A stretch of DNA of 64,000 bases from Planococcus liqunii (GCF_030413595.1 NZ_CP129238.1:1426001-1490000), one strand, 5' to 3'. Positions 28,749 through 38,295 are shown, numbered from the stretch's first letter. Translations and numbers: made by a program. Notes: a model not told the origin generated them from the sequence alone.

Positions 28749-30142
28749 AGTCATTTAAGCATCGATTGCTGATGACGATTCTGATTTGGATCGGTGTGCT
28801 GTTAGCTGGCCTTTTTGTCGTCATTGGCCAGCTTTTTCCTGTCTATGCGGAAACGCACGATAAAATGCAGGTCTGGCTGTTCCTGTTTTTAATTTTTGTG
28901 GTGGCGATGCTTTTTTCTGCAATTATTGGCTACCGCATCATCCAAGTGCAAGCGTTGCCGATTGAAAACGTAACAGAAACCGCCCTGGAATTGGCAAAAG
29001 GAAACTACCGGGCGCGGGCATTTGAATACAGCAATGCCAGTACGGTGGAGTTGAGTTCGACCATTAATATTTTGGCGAGAAACTTGCAGGAAATCACCTC
29101 GGTCCGGGAAATGGAGCAGGAACGATTAAAAACGCTGATTGAAAACATGGGGAGCGCCCTGATCATGATTGACCGGCAAGGCGGGATTACTTTGGTCAAT
29201 CGCTCGTTCCTGACTGAATTCCAGTTGTCGAATGAGGATATTGATGGAAAGTTTTACAAAGAAATGCGGATTCCGCATGTTCTGGAGCGGTTTATCGAAC
29301 AGGTCTTTATGACAGAAACTTCAGCGCGCAATCAGCTTGAGTTCAAACAAGGCATCAGTACGAAGCACATCGATGTGTACGGTGCCCCGGTACTGGGCGA
29401 ACATGAACAATGGCTCGGAATTGTCATTGTCTCTCACGACATTACCGAACTTAAGCGGCTGGAACAAATCCGGAAAGACTTTGTCGCCAACGTATCGCAT
29501 GAACTAAGAACGCCGGTTACATCGATTAAAGGCTTTACGGAAACACTGCTGGACGGGGCCTATAAAGATCCGGAAACGACGCTTTCTTTTCTGGAAATCA
29601 TTGAAAAAGAAAGCCTCCGTCTGGAAATGCTCGTTAAAGATTTGCTGGAGCTTTCTAAAGTGGAACAAGCCGGCTTTCAAGTGGATGCCATGCCGACCGA
29701 TTTGAGAAAGCTGATTGAACGGGCAGGCGAATTGGTCGAAAGAAAGCTTGAAGATAAAAACATCGAGTTGAAACTGAATCTTGAACCCGTTATTGTTCAA
29801 GGCGACCCAAACCGCCTCGTGCAAGTCATGATGAATTTATTGATCAATGCCATCACGTATTCGCCTTCTAAAACAGCAATTACCGTCCGCCTGTATAAAA
29901 AAGGCGATGAAGGGATTATCGAAGTGGAAGATCAGGGTATAGGTATTGAAGCATCAGAAATTGATAGGCTATTTGAACGGTTTTACCGGGTCGACCGTGC
30001 CCGCAGTCGAAATTCCGGCGGAACCGGGTTAGGATTATCAATAGTCAAACATTTAATAGAGGCACATCACGGCAAAGTGGAAGTTGCAAGCGAAGTAGGC
30101 ATTGGAACAACCTTTACCATCTATTTGCCTTTAGCGAATTAA
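28745..30142 (+). CDS. phoR: Sensor histidine kinase PhoR, lacking the extracytoplasmic domain
   Basis: A 465-residue membrane kinase. Two membrane segments (about 8-30 and 43-66) are joined by only about 12 residues, so there is no periplasmic-type sensor domain. A HAMP-like linker, a PAS domain (about 125-230) and the kinase core follow, with phospho-acceptor H252 (NVSHELRTP), the N box MMNLLINAITYSP and G boxes VEDQGIGI and GTGLGLSIV. As I recall, B. subtilis PhoR is over 100 residues longer and carries an external sensor domain. The signal here is therefore likely sensed inside the cell or membrane. It is translationally coupled to phoP. Confidence 0.9.
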   Translation: MKSFKHRLLMTILIWIGVLLAGLFVVIGQLFPVYAETHDKMQVWLFLFLIFVVAMLFSAIIGYRIIQVQALPIENVTETALELAKGNYRARAFEYSNASTVELSSTINILARNLQEITSVREMEQERLKTLIENMGSALIMIDRQGGITLVNRSFLTEFQLSNEDIDGKFYKEMRIPHVLERFIEQVFMTETSARNQLEFKQGISTKHIDVYGAPVLGEHEQWLGIVIVSHDITELKRLEQIRKDFVANVSHELRTPVTSIKGFTETLLDGAYKDPETTLSFLEIIEKESLRLEMLVKDLLELSKVEQAGFQVDAMPTDLRKLIERAGELVERKLEDKNIELKLNLEPVIVQGDPNRLVQVMMNLLINAITYSPSKTAITVRLYKKGDEGIIEVEDQGIGIEASEIDRLFERFYRVDRARSRNSGGTGLGLSIVKHLIEAHHGKVEVASEVGIGTTFTIYLPLAN

Positions 30143-30156
30143 TCTAGGAGGAACAT

Positions 30157-31371
30157 ATGGATAATTTACCTTTTCTGCCGATCATTGTAGGTACTGATAT
30201 GAATGCTTACAATATGGCCATTTCGTTTCACGAAGCATATGGCATCAAACCCGTTTTAGTAGGGAAAGAACCTTTGTCGTTTACGGCAATGAGCACCATT
30301 ACAGAAACCATCGAGCTGCGCTCCGGCTTGTCCGATTCAGCGCAATTTGCAGGAATCTTGACGGACATAGCCGGCAAGTACAGAACGCCCGGAAAAACAT
30401 TGCTGCTAGTCGGTACAAATGATTTGTACGTGCGCTTGATCATCGAAAATGCATCGGTATTGCGCGAGCATTTTGTCTTTAATTATATTTCAGAAGACTT
30501 GATGAATCAGCTGCAGGTAAAATCGAATTTCTATAAATTATGCCACGAACACGGCATTGATACTCCGACAACGTTCTTTTACGACTGCCGTTCCAGACAG
30601 CCGTTTGAAGAGCAAATGATGTATCCGGTCATCATCAAGCCGAGCAACGGCATTGAGTACAACCTCAATAAATTCGAAGGCCAGCAGAAAGTCTACAAAG
30701 TGGAAAATCCGCGGGAATTGCAGGAAGTCATCCGGACGATTATTGCCAGCGGCTACCAGGATGAATTAATCATCCAGGATTACATCCCAGGCGATGATAC
30801 ATATATGTGGGATTCTGTCATCTACGCCAATTCCAAAGGCAAAACGCAGCTCGTGACATACGCCCAAGTGGTACTGCAGGAGCATACGGTCACTGCCATC
30901 GGGAACTATACCGCTTTGATCACGCGCTACAACAAAGATATGATGGTCAAGCTCCAGAACTTCCTGGAAGCGGTAGGCTACACCGGCTTTGCCAATTTCG
31001 ATTTGAAGTACGACGAGCGGGACGGCAAATTCAAGGTCTTTGAAGTGAATATCCGCCAAGGCCGTTCAAGCTATTACGTCACCGCCTTGGGCCATAATAT
31101 GGCTACCTATTTTGTCGACGACTTGATCTACGGAATTGAAAAGCCTGTCACGTATTTGAATGAAGAATTTTTGTTCACGGTTGTGCCGAAAATTGTCCTT
31201 CGCAAATTTGTAGCCAATAAAGCCGTGCAGCGCGACATCAATCAATTACTGAAAAAAGGCAAATACGTCAATCCGTTGTTCTATAAAAAAGATACGCACC
31301 TTAAACGGAAATTATACCTGTTCGCCCGCCAAGTGAATTATTATAAGAAATACAAAAACAACCAGTGGTGA
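30157..31371 (+). CDS. ATP-grasp ligase resembling D-aspartate ligase of peptidoglycan cross-bridges
   Basis: A 404-residue protein with an N-terminal pre-ATP-grasp domain beginning FLPIIVGTDMNAYNMAISFH. The ATP-grasp core shows VIIKPSNGIEYN, IQDYIPGDDTYMWDSVIY and the metal-binding end FKVFEVNIRQGRSSYYV. The N-terminus resembles enterococcal D-aspartate ligase as I remember it. Planococcus cell walls are described as having an L-Lys-D-Glu (A4alpha) bridge, so ligation of a D-acidic amino acid to the stem lysine is a reasonable inference. AGGAGG precedes the ATG, 14 nt after phoR. Its stop codon lies inside a terminator loop. Another carboxylate-amine ligation remains possible. Confidence 0.75.
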   Translation: MDNLPFLPIIVGTDMNAYNMAISFHEAYGIKPVLVGKEPLSFTAMSTITETIELRSGLSDSAQFAGILTDIAGKYRTPGKTLLLVGTNDLYVRLIIENASVLREHFVFNYISEDLMNQLQVKSNFYKLCHEHGIDTPTTFFYDCRSRQPFEEQMMYPVIIKPSNGIEYNLNKFEGQQKVYKVENPRELQEVIRTIIASGYQDELIIQDYIPGDDTYMWDSVIYANSKGKTQLVTYAQVVLQEHTVTAIGNYTALITRYNKDMMVKLQNFLEAVGYTGFANFDLKYDERDGKFKVFEVNIRQGRSSYYVTALGHNMATYFVDDLIYGIEKPVTYLNEEFLFTVVPKIVLRKFVANKAVQRDINQLLKKGKYVNPLFYKKDTHLKRKLYLFARQVNYYKKYKNNQW

Positions 31372-31384
31372 CACTGGTTGTTTT
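31357..31384 (+). terminator. Terminator overlapping the end of the ATP-grasp gene
   Basis: AACAACCAGTG pairs perfectly with CACTGGTTGTT around GTGA, with T residues after. The TGA stop at 31369-31371 lies in the loop. Confidence 0.85.
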
Positions 31385-31634
31385 ACTACTTAATGGGAAA
31401 AATATAACTCTCGAACAGATATTCTATTAAACAGCTTTGCTTTCCTGCAGGCTCGTGCTGTAAGAAAGGCTCTGGTCGAAGGTAGTGAGGGCGAGTCTTT
31501 GCGACGAAGTTAGCTCAGCGACAGGAACACACCTTTGCCTTTCACCGGTTTCACTATGGAACTTAGTGTAAAGCAAAAACCGGATGATACTTCTCACACT
31601 CACTTGAAAAGTGACATCAGGAGGGAAATGATAC

Positions 31635-31783
31635 CCCCAATCGGTTCGGCCACGAGACTCCTGTGGGAGCAGTGAAGGAGCAACGCGACTGAGCGATGAG
31701 AGCTGAAGACGCTGGAGCGAACGTAGTGAGTGAAGCGGCTGAAGCCGAGCCCACGGAAAGCGAAGTGGCCGAACCGGTTGGGG
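31635..31783. repeat. Short palindrome-ended repeat element, copy B
   Basis: The ends CCCCAATCGGTTCGGCCAC and GTGGCCGAACCGGTTGGGG are inverted repeats with one mismatch over 19 bp. The interior matches the element at 4518-4638 in inverted orientation (GAGACTCCTGTGGG; GAGCCCACGGAAAGCGAAG). It is noncoding and about 149 bp, MITE-like in form. The flanking 31385-31634 is also GC-rich and noncoding, with a fragment of similar vocabulary near 31440-31530. Confidence 0.7.
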
Positions 31784-31872
31784 TTTATGCAGTTTTATTT
31801 ATTAAAGATCTCAACATTTACAGAATATTAACACTAGCTTCATATTCGGATGTTAAGGTTTAATAGAACCCC

Positions 31873-31927
31873 CCTTCAACCGCATGAAGGGAAAAAGAGC
31901 CCTCCCCGGGGCTCTTTTTCTTTTTTT
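31873..31927 (+). terminator. Double hairpin with terminator before hflK
   Basis: CCCTTCA-ACCGCA-TGAAGGG is followed at once by AAAAAGAGCCC-TCCCC-GGGGCTCTTTTT and a further T run. No gene precedes it within 500 nt, so it may terminate an unidentified small RNA or be an old boundary. Confidence 0.75.
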
Positions 31928-31985
31928 GTGAAACTATTCCAATATTATTACGTATATAAAATATAAGGAAAAAGGAGGGGAAAAG

Positions 31986-32972
31986 ATGACCACAAAAAAA
32001 GTGTTATCCATTATCGGCTTGTCGATTGCCGGCATTCTTTTGCTCGTTGCCGTCTTTACCAGTTGGTATACCGTAGACGAATCCGAACAAGCAGTCATCA
32101 TCACATTCGGTGAAGCGAAAGAAACGGTTGTCGAATCGGGCCTGCATTTCAAAATGCCTTGGCCGATCCAACGAGCAGAGATATTTTCTAAAGAAACATA
32201 CAGCCTGCAGTTTGGCTATAACCAAAACGCAGAAGGTGAAATTGTCGCTTATGACAAAGAAACAAAAATGATTACGGGCGATGAAAACATCGTGTTGACC
32301 GATTTGGTCGTGCAATGGAAAATCACCGATCCTAAAAAGTATTTGTTCAACTCCGAAGCACCTCAGGAAATTCTGCATGATGCCACTTCCGCATCCATCC
32401 GTTCCATCATCGGCAGCTCACTGATTGATGACGCACTTACTTCCGGAAAAGCGGAAATTGAGGCGGAAACAAGAGATTTGCTGGCGTCACTAGTAGAAAA
32501 ATACGATATCGGCATAACGGTGCTGGCAGTGAAACTGCAGGATGTGGAATTGCCGAACGAAGAAGTCCGGGCGGCGTTCACCAACGTTACGGATGCCCGT
32601 GAAACGATGAACACCAAGATCAACGAAGCGAAAAAATACGAAAACCAAAAACGCAACGAAGCATTGGGGGAAAAAGCAGCGATCAATTCCCGGGCAGAAG
32701 GCCAGAAGGTATCGCGTATCGAACAAGCACGCGGGGATGTAGCCATCTTTGATAAACTTTACACAGAGTACAAAACAAATCCTGAAGTCACGCAGCAACG
32801 CCTCGTGATGGAAACTTTGGAAACCGTTTTGCCGAATGCGAAACTCTACATAATGAACGACGACGGCGGAACGATGAAGTATTTGCCGCTTAACGAGATG
32901 CAGACCGTTGTGCCGCCGGCTGCGGAAGAGACGGAAGAAACAAAAGAAACGAAAGAAGGAGGAGGGAACTGA
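31986..32972 (+). CDS. hflK: HflK-like SPFH membrane protein
   Basis: A 328-residue SPFH/band 7 protein that with HflC forms a membrane cage modulating the FtsH protease. One N-terminal membrane segment (about residues 6-27) is followed by the SPFH domain (VDESEQAVIITFGEAKETVV) and a coiled coil (TKINEAKKYENQKRNEALGE). AAGGAGGGG lies before the ATG. The stop overlaps the hflC start (TGATG). Assignment of K versus C rests on order and sequence impression. Confidence 0.88.
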   Translation: MTTKKVLSIIGLSIAGILLLVAVFTSWYTVDESEQAVIITFGEAKETVVESGLHFKMPWPIQRAEIFSKETYSLQFGYNQNAEGEIVAYDKETKMITGDENIVLTDLVVQWKITDPKKYLFNSEAPQEILHDATSASIRSIIGSSLIDDALTSGKAEIEAETRDLLASLVEKYDIGITVLAVKLQDVELPNEEVRAAFTNVTDARETMNTKINEAKKYENQKRNEALGEKAAINSRAEGQKVSRIEQARGDVAIFDKLYTEYKTNPEVTQQRLVMETLETVLPNAKLYIMNDDGGTMKYLPLNEMQTVVPPAAEETEETKETKEGGGN

Positions 32973-33961
32973 TGGAACCAAACAACCCTTTCCAAAATCC
33001 TAAAAAACCGAATCCGTGGGAAAAACCGATCAAGCCGGCAAAACCGAAAAAAGAAAGGCCGCCGAAAGAGCCCATCCAATTCAAGAAATATTGGAAATTG
33101 ATTGTTGGGCTGTCGGTCGCCTTATTTGCCTTAATCGTCATCTTGACCAATATTTACGTGGTGAAAGAAAATGAATACCGGGTAGTCCGCCAATTTGGCG
33201 AAGTGGTAACGATTCAAGACAAGCCGGGCATCCGGATGAAAATTCCGTTTCTGCAAAGCGTCACAACTTTGCCGAAATACCAGATGACGTACGATGTATC
33301 GGAAGCGGAGATCAATACGAAAGACAAAAAGCGCATCATCATCGACAACTACGCTGTTTGGCAAGTGGTTGATCCGATTGACTTGATCACCAACGCTGTT
33401 TCGATCGTCAATGCGGAATCGCGGATGGAGGAATTCATTTATTCAGTGGTCCGTACTGAACTTGGGCAGCTGAATTACGACGAAATCATCAACGATGGAA
33501 ATTCATCGCGCGGCAATTTGAATGACAATGTGACTGCACGGGTCAATGAACTGCTTGAAAAAGACCAATACGGGATTAAAGTAGTCGACGTCCGGATGAA
33601 GCGCACCGATTTGCCGGAAGAGAATGAGCAGTCCGTTTATACGCGGATGATTTCGGAGCGGGATTCAACGGCCCAGGACTATTTGTCGCAAGGCGATGCG
33701 AAAAAGCGTGAAATCGAAGCTCAAGCAGACCGGGAAGCGCAGGAAGTGATTGCGACTGCCCGGAAAGAAGCAGCATTGATCCAGGCTGAAGGGGAATCGG
33801 AAGCAGCCAAAATCTACAACCAATCGTTTTCGAAAGATCCGGAGTTTTACGGGCTTTACCGCTCGCTTTCATCTTATACAAAAACAATCGGGGAAGATAC
33901 CGTCATCATCTTGCCGTCTGATTCGCCATACGCCCAAATTTTGTCAGGGAATATGGAATAA
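32972..33961 (+). CDS. hflC: HflC-like SPFH membrane protein
   Basis: The partner of HflK, 329 residues. A proline- and lysine-rich N-terminal tail of about 40 residues (NPFQNPKKPNPWEKPIKPAK) precedes one membrane helix (about 46-66). The SPFH domain (VKENEYRVVRQFGEVVTIQD) and a charged coiled coil with AQADREAQEVIATARKEAAL follow. Such a Pro-rich tail is more usual in E. coli HflK, so the K/C naming could be reversed. It overlaps hflK by 1 nt. A hairpin follows at 33968. Confidence 0.87.
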   Translation: MEPNNPFQNPKKPNPWEKPIKPAKPKKERPPKEPIQFKKYWKLIVGLSVALFALIVILTNIYVVKENEYRVVRQFGEVVTIQDKPGIRMKIPFLQSVTTLPKYQMTYDVSEAEINTKDKKRIIIDNYAVWQVVDPIDLITNAVSIVNAESRMEEFIYSVVRTELGQLNYDEIINDGNSSRGNLNDNVTARVNELLEKDQYGIKVVDVRMKRTDLPEENEQSVYTRMISERDSTAQDYLSQGDAKKREIEAQADREAQEVIATARKEAALIQAEGESEAAKIYNQSFSKDPEFYGLYRSLSSYTKTIGEDTVIILPSDSPYAQILSGNME

Positions 33962-33967
33962 GTCTAG

Positions 33968-34030
33968 GCCTTCATTTCTTTTCTTTTTGCCCACGTGGTA
34001 AAATAAAAGGAATGAAGGCTTATTTTTATT
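33968..34030 (+). terminator. Long-loop terminator after hflC
   Basis: GCCTTCATT (33968-33976) pairs with AATGAAGGC (34011-34019), followed by TTATTTTTATTT. The 34-nt loop is unusually long. Confidence 0.6.
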
Positions 34031-34128
34031 TATTTGGTAAGCACAATGATTTGTAAGGAATGGCAGAAGCCCAGATTTTTTTAGAAAACAAGGCTGGCTG
34101 TCCGCTTCCTACTGAAAGGGGTAATATT

Positions 34129-36747
34129 GTGGCGAAGAAAATACTTTTATTGGATGGGAACAGTTTGGCGTACCGGGCATTTTTTGCCTTGCCGCTATTA
34201 ACAAATGAACACGGAGTCCATACAAACGCTGTCTACGGCTTTACAATGATGCTGCAGCGGATTCTGGAGGAAGAAAAGCCGACACATATGGTGGTCGCTT
34301 TCGATGCTGGGAAAACAACCTTCCGTCACGAAACATTCAGCGAATACAAAGGCGGACGCCAGAAGACGCCGCCGGAACTATCGGAGCAATTTCCGTATTT
34401 GCGCAAATTGATCGATGCCTACCGCATCAAACGTTATGAACTGCCGAATTACGAAGCAGACGATATTATCGGTACTTTGAGCCTGGAAGCGGAACAAGCA
34501 GGGGATGAAGTCATTGTCATTTCTGGAGATAAAGATTTAACGCAGCTTGCTTCTCCTTCGACGACCGTTTATATTACGCGAAAAGGAATCACCGATATTG
34601 AAAAATATACAGTTGATCATATCCAGGAAAAATACGGGTTGTCGCCTGAGCAGATCATCGATTTGAAAGGGCTGATGGGTGATGCTTCCGATAACATCCC
34701 GGGAGTTCCGGGCGTCGGAGAAAAGACCGCCCTTAAATTACTGACGGCCCATGGCTCGGTTGAAGGCGTTTATGAAGCGATTGACCAGCAAAAAGGCAAA
34801 CTGAAAGAAAAACTCGTGGAAAATGAAGAGTTGGCACTGATCAGCAAAAAGCTGGCAACGATTGAGCGCAATGCGCCGATTGAAATTAAAATTGATGAAC
34901 TGACTTATTCAGGTCCGGACCAGGATGAATTGATTCAAGTTTGGAATGAGCTGGCGTTTAAATCGCTGCTGGAAAAGATGGATTATACGGCAGAGGAAAC
35001 GGAGAAAGAAGAGCTGGTATTTGAAGTGCTGCAGGAAATCGACCCGGCGATTTTTGAAGACGAAATGGCCATTCATCTTGAAATGTACGATGAACAATAC
35101 CACACATGCGATTTGCTTGGCGTTTCGCTTGCCACTGCTTCCAAGACTTACGTTATTCCAATGGATGTCGTGAAAGGTTCTGAAGCCTTTAAATCATGGC
35201 TGATGGACGAGACAAAGAAAAAGTACATGTCGGATTCCAAAGCGGCGACAGCGGCGTTCTATCGCTGCGGACTGGAAGTGGCAGGCGTCGATTTTGATTT
35301 GATGCTTGGCGCTTATATCGTCAATCCATCGCTTACTTATACCGACCTGGCCAATATCGTGCAGGAATACGGCTATACGGATGTATCGCAAAACGAACAG
35401 ATCTACGGCAAAGGCGCGAAAAAATCAGTTCCGGATGACAATATTCTGCATGAACACATTGCCAGAAAAGGCCGTACCATTTGGGCAGTCCGACCGACAG
35501 TCCTCAAGAAACTGGAGGAAAACGAGCAATTCGAGCTGTACTACAACCTGGAATTGCCGCTCGCAACGGTTCTCGGGACGATGGAATCGTTTGGCGTACA
35601 AGTGGACAAAGAGCAGCTGGTGGCAATGGGCAAAGAACTGGGCGAGAAATTGGCCGAAATCGAAAAGAATATCCACTCGCTTGCCGGCGAAAAATTCAAT
35701 ATCAATTCACCGAAGCAATTGGGCGTTGTGCTGTTCGAAAACCTGGGATTGCCTGTCTTGAAAAAGACGAAGACCGGCTATTCTACAGCGGCGGATGTAC
35801 TGGAAAAACTGGAAGGCCAGCATGAAGTCATCTCGCAAATCTTACTGTACCGCCAGCTGGGCAAAATCCTTTCCACTTATATTGAAGGCTTGTTAAAGGA
35901 AATCCATGAAGACGGCAAAGTCCATACGCGTTTCCAGCAGGCTTTGACGACCACTGGGCGCCTCAGCTCCATCAATCCCAACTTGCAGAACATCCCGGTT
36001 CGGGTGGAAGAAGGGCGCAAAATCCGCAAAGCGTTCGTGCCTTCAGAACCGGACTGGCTCATGGTTGCCGCCGACTACTCGCAGATTGAATTGCGTGTAC
36101 TGGCTGATATGTCGAAAGATGAAAGCCTGATTGATGCCTTTAAACACGATTTGGATATTCACACGAAGACGGCAAGTGACGTGTTTAATGTGCCTTTAGA
36201 AGAAGTCACATCGGATATGCGCCGCGCCGCAAAAGCGGTCAACTTCGGAATTGTCTACGGCATCAGCGACTACGGTCTATCGCAAAGCTTGAACATCACC
36301 CGAAAAGCGGCAGCCGAATTTATTGATAATTACTTGCAGAGTTTCCCGGGCGTCAAAAATTACATGGACGGCAGCATCCGGACGGCGAAGCAGAACGGAT
36401 TTGTGACGACCTTGATGAAACGCCGCCGCTATTTGCCGGACATCAACAGCTCAAACTTCAACCTGCGCAGCTTTGCGGAACGGACAGCGATGAATACGCC
36501 GATCCAGGGAAGTGCAGCCGATATCATTAAAAAAGCGATGATTGATATGGCGGATGCGCTGGAAGGGGAAAATATGCAAACCCGCATGCTGCTGCAAGTG
36601 CATGATGAATTGATTTTTGAAGCGCCTCCAGAAGAATTGGAGAAACTGAAAATACTCGTGCCGCAGATTATGGAAAATGCGGTCCAGTTGAACGTACCGC
36701 TGAAAGTGGACTTTGCATTTGGCGATACCTGGTACGATACAAAATGA
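34129..36747 (+). CDS. polA: DNA polymerase I
   Basis: A repair and Okazaki-fragment polymerase of 872 residues. The N-terminal 5' nuclease domain (1-290) starts KKILLLDGNSLAYRAFFALP and has the acidic YEADDIIGTL and DASDNIPGVPGVGEKTA. The 3'-5' exonuclease domain lacks the DxE motif, as in Bacillus enzymes. The polymerase motifs A (VAADYSQIELRVLA), B (RRAAKAVNFGIVYG) and C (QVHDELIFE) are intact. GTG 34129 is the start, with GAAAGGGG upstream. It leads polA-mutM-coaE, genes 10-15 nt apart. Confidence 0.97.
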   Translation: MAKKILLLDGNSLAYRAFFALPLLTNEHGVHTNAVYGFTMMLQRILEEEKPTHMVVAFDAGKTTFRHETFSEYKGGRQKTPPELSEQFPYLRKLIDAYRIKRYELPNYEADDIIGTLSLEAEQAGDEVIVISGDKDLTQLASPSTTVYITRKGITDIEKYTVDHIQEKYGLSPEQIIDLKGLMGDASDNIPGVPGVGEKTALKLLTAHGSVEGVYEAIDQQKGKLKEKLVENEELALISKKLATIERNAPIEIKIDELTYSGPDQDELIQVWNELAFKSLLEKMDYTAEETEKEELVFEVLQEIDPAIFEDEMAIHLEMYDEQYHTCDLLGVSLATASKTYVIPMDVVKGSEAFKSWLMDETKKKYMSDSKAATAAFYRCGLEVAGVDFDLMLGAYIVNPSLTYTDLANIVQEYGYTDVSQNEQIYGKGAKKSVPDDNILHEHIARKGRTIWAVRPTVLKKLEENEQFELYYNLELPLATVLGTMESFGVQVDKEQLVAMGKELGEKLAEIEKNIHSLAGEKFNINSPKQLGVVLFENLGLPVLKKTKTGYSTAADVLEKLEGQHEVISQILLYRQLGKILSTYIEGLLKEIHEDGKVHTRFQQALTTTGRLSSINPNLQNIPVRVEEGRKIRKAFVPSEPDWLMVAADYSQIELRVLADMSKDESLIDAFKHDLDIHTKTASDVFNVPLEEVTSDMRRAAKAVNFGIVYGISDYGLSQSLNITRKAAAEFIDNYLQSFPGVKNYMDGSIRTAKQNGFVTTLMKRRRYLPDINSSNFNLRSFAERTAMNTPIQGSAADIIKKAMIDMADALEGENMQTRMLLQVHDELIFEAPPEELEKLKILVPQIMENAVQLNVPLKVDFAFGDTWYDTK

Positions 36748-36762
36748 TGGGAGGGCCTTTGA

Positions 36763-37632
36763 ATGCCTGAACTTCCGGAAGTGGAAGGCGTTGTCCGCCT
36801 GATACGCCCGGTCTCCATTGGGAAAAAGATCCGCGATGTCTATGTGTCAGACACGATTCGCTTATCGAAAACGAATGGAAAAGAAGCCATTATTAAAAAG
36901 ATGGAAGCCGATTCCTTTATCGGCAACTTGATCGGAGCACAAATTATCAGCGTGGAACGGCGCAGCAAATACATTTATTTTACCTTGAAAACAGAAGAAG
37001 AGTTTCTGCTCGTCAATCATTTGGGGATGTCAGGCGCCTGGTTTTATGTCGACAGCCTGCTGTCGATCAATGAAGACAAGTTCCGCCGGCATGTCCATGT
37101 GGTATTGACTTTGAGCGACGGCAACCTGCTCGCCTATTCGGACATCCGGCGATTCGGAGAAATGCGTGTGTTAAAGGAAGAGGCGGATTATCCGCCGCTT
37201 CTTTTGATGGCGCCGGAACCTTTTGAAGAAGGGGCGCTCGATCATTTCCTGCAGATGGCCGATAGCCCGAAATACAAAAACAAAGCCATCAAAGAAGTGA
37301 TCATGGATGGCCAAGTGATTTCCGGATGCGGCAATATTTATGCCACAGAAGCCCTTTACAGGATGAAAATCCATCCGAACCGGGCTGCAGGCAGAATCAG
37401 CCGTGCACGGAAAATTCAGCTGTTCGAATCGATTGTGGCGATTTTGCTGGAAAGCATCGAAGCCGGCGGCAGCACCATTTCGGATTACCGGAACATCAAC
37501 GGGGAATCGGGAAGCATGCAAAATCGGTTTGGCATGTATGGAAAAAAACAATGCATGGTGTGCGGCAGTGCCACCAAGTCGCTGAAGATTGGCGGCAGAA
37601 CTTCGGTCTACTGTCCGACATGCCAAAAGTGA
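36763..37632 (+). CDS. mutM: Formamidopyrimidine-DNA glycosylase
   Basis: It removes 8-oxoguanine and formamidopyrimidines. The product is 289 residues. The processed N-terminus is MPELPEVEGVVR, so catalytic P2 and E3 are exposed. The H2TH region with GCGNIYATEAL is present, and the C-terminal zinc finger is CMVCGS...CPTCQK. GGGAGG is upstream. It lies between polA and coaE, as in Bacillus. Confidence 0.96.
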   Translation: MPELPEVEGVVRLIRPVSIGKKIRDVYVSDTIRLSKTNGKEAIIKKMEADSFIGNLIGAQIISVERRSKYIYFTLKTEEEFLLVNHLGMSGAWFYVDSLLSINEDKFRRHVHVVLTLSDGNLLAYSDIRRFGEMRVLKEEADYPPLLLMAPEPFEEGALDHFLQMADSPKYKNKAIKEVIMDGQVISGCGNIYATEALYRMKIHPNRAAGRISRARKIQLFESIVAILLESIEAGGSTISDYRNINGESGSMQNRFGMYGKKQCMVCGSATKSLKIGGRTSVYCPTCQK

Positions 37633-37641
37633 GGGTTTAAG

Positions 37642-38244
37642 ATGATTATTGGGTTAACGGGAAGCATTGCCAGCGGGAAAAGTACGGTTTCCGCTATGCT
37701 CGCGGAAATGGGCTACCCCATTGTGGATGCCGACAAAGTGGCACGTCTTGTGGTGGAGCCGGGCAGTGAAACATTGGAGAAAATCAGGGAGCTATTCGGG
37801 GAAGAAGTCATTCTTCCGGATGGCACCATGGACCGCAAAAAAGTGGGGGAACTGATCTTCAACGACCCGGCCAGCCGAAAAAAGCTGAACGATGTCATCC
37901 ATCCGGCCATCCGGATGGAGATGCTTCGGCAGCGGGGCGAATTTTTGGACCAGGGCTTTGCGACAGTGATTATGGACATTCCGCTTCTTTTTGAAAGCCG
38001 GCTGCAGCACTTGGTCGACAAAATACTGGTCGTCAGCGTAACGGAAGAACTCCAACTGAAGCGGCTGATGGAGCGCAACGGCTTAAGCGAAAAAGAGGCG
38101 CGAGCCCGTATTGCATCCCAATTGCCGATGTCTGTCAAAGAAGAAGGGGCAGATGCTGTTATATACAATAACGGATCAGTTGACGAAACCAAATGGCAGT
38201 TAAACCGCATTCTGGACCAGTGGAAACGATTACAATCAGAATAA
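37642..38244 (+). CDS. coaE: Dephospho-CoA kinase
   Basis: The last step of coenzyme A synthesis, ATP-dependent phosphorylation of dephospho-CoA. The 200-residue product has the P-loop GLTGSIASGKST (residues about 4-15), the substrate-binding DADKVARLVV and LLFESRL. It is 9 nt downstream of mutM and ends the polA operon; gapB has its own promoter. Confidence 0.95.
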   Translation: MIIGLTGSIASGKSTVSAMLAEMGYPIVDADKVARLVVEPGSETLEKIRELFGEEVILPDGTMDRKKVGELIFNDPASRKKLNDVIHPAIRMEMLRQRGEFLDQGFATVIMDIPLLFESRLQHLVDKILVVSVTEELQLKRLMERNGLSEKEARARIASQLPMSVKEEGADAVIYNNGSVDETKWQLNRILDQWKRLQSE

Positions 38245-38267
38245 TACAGAAACGTGCCACTTTAAGG

Positions 38268-38295
38268 TTCCAGAATCCGTAAAATGTGTTATACT
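38268..38295 (+). promoter_or_regulatory. gapB promoter
   Basis: TATACT (38290-38295) is a good -10. TTCCAG (38268-38273), 16 bp upstream, is a poor -35, common for regulated gluconeogenic promoters. It overlaps a CcpN-type operator. Confidence 0.55.
38285..38295 (+). promoter_or_regulatory. CcpN-type operator 1 at gapB
   Basis: TGTGTTATACT matches the B. subtilis CcpN consensus TRTGHYATAYW, as I recall it, at all 11 positions. It covers the -10 box, so repression during glycolytic growth is expected. Confidence 0.65.

Noticed and set aside
31410..31630. Possible gene in the gap before hflK
   Set aside because: No frame has a start with a Shine-Dalgarno, and the sequence resembles intergenic repeats.
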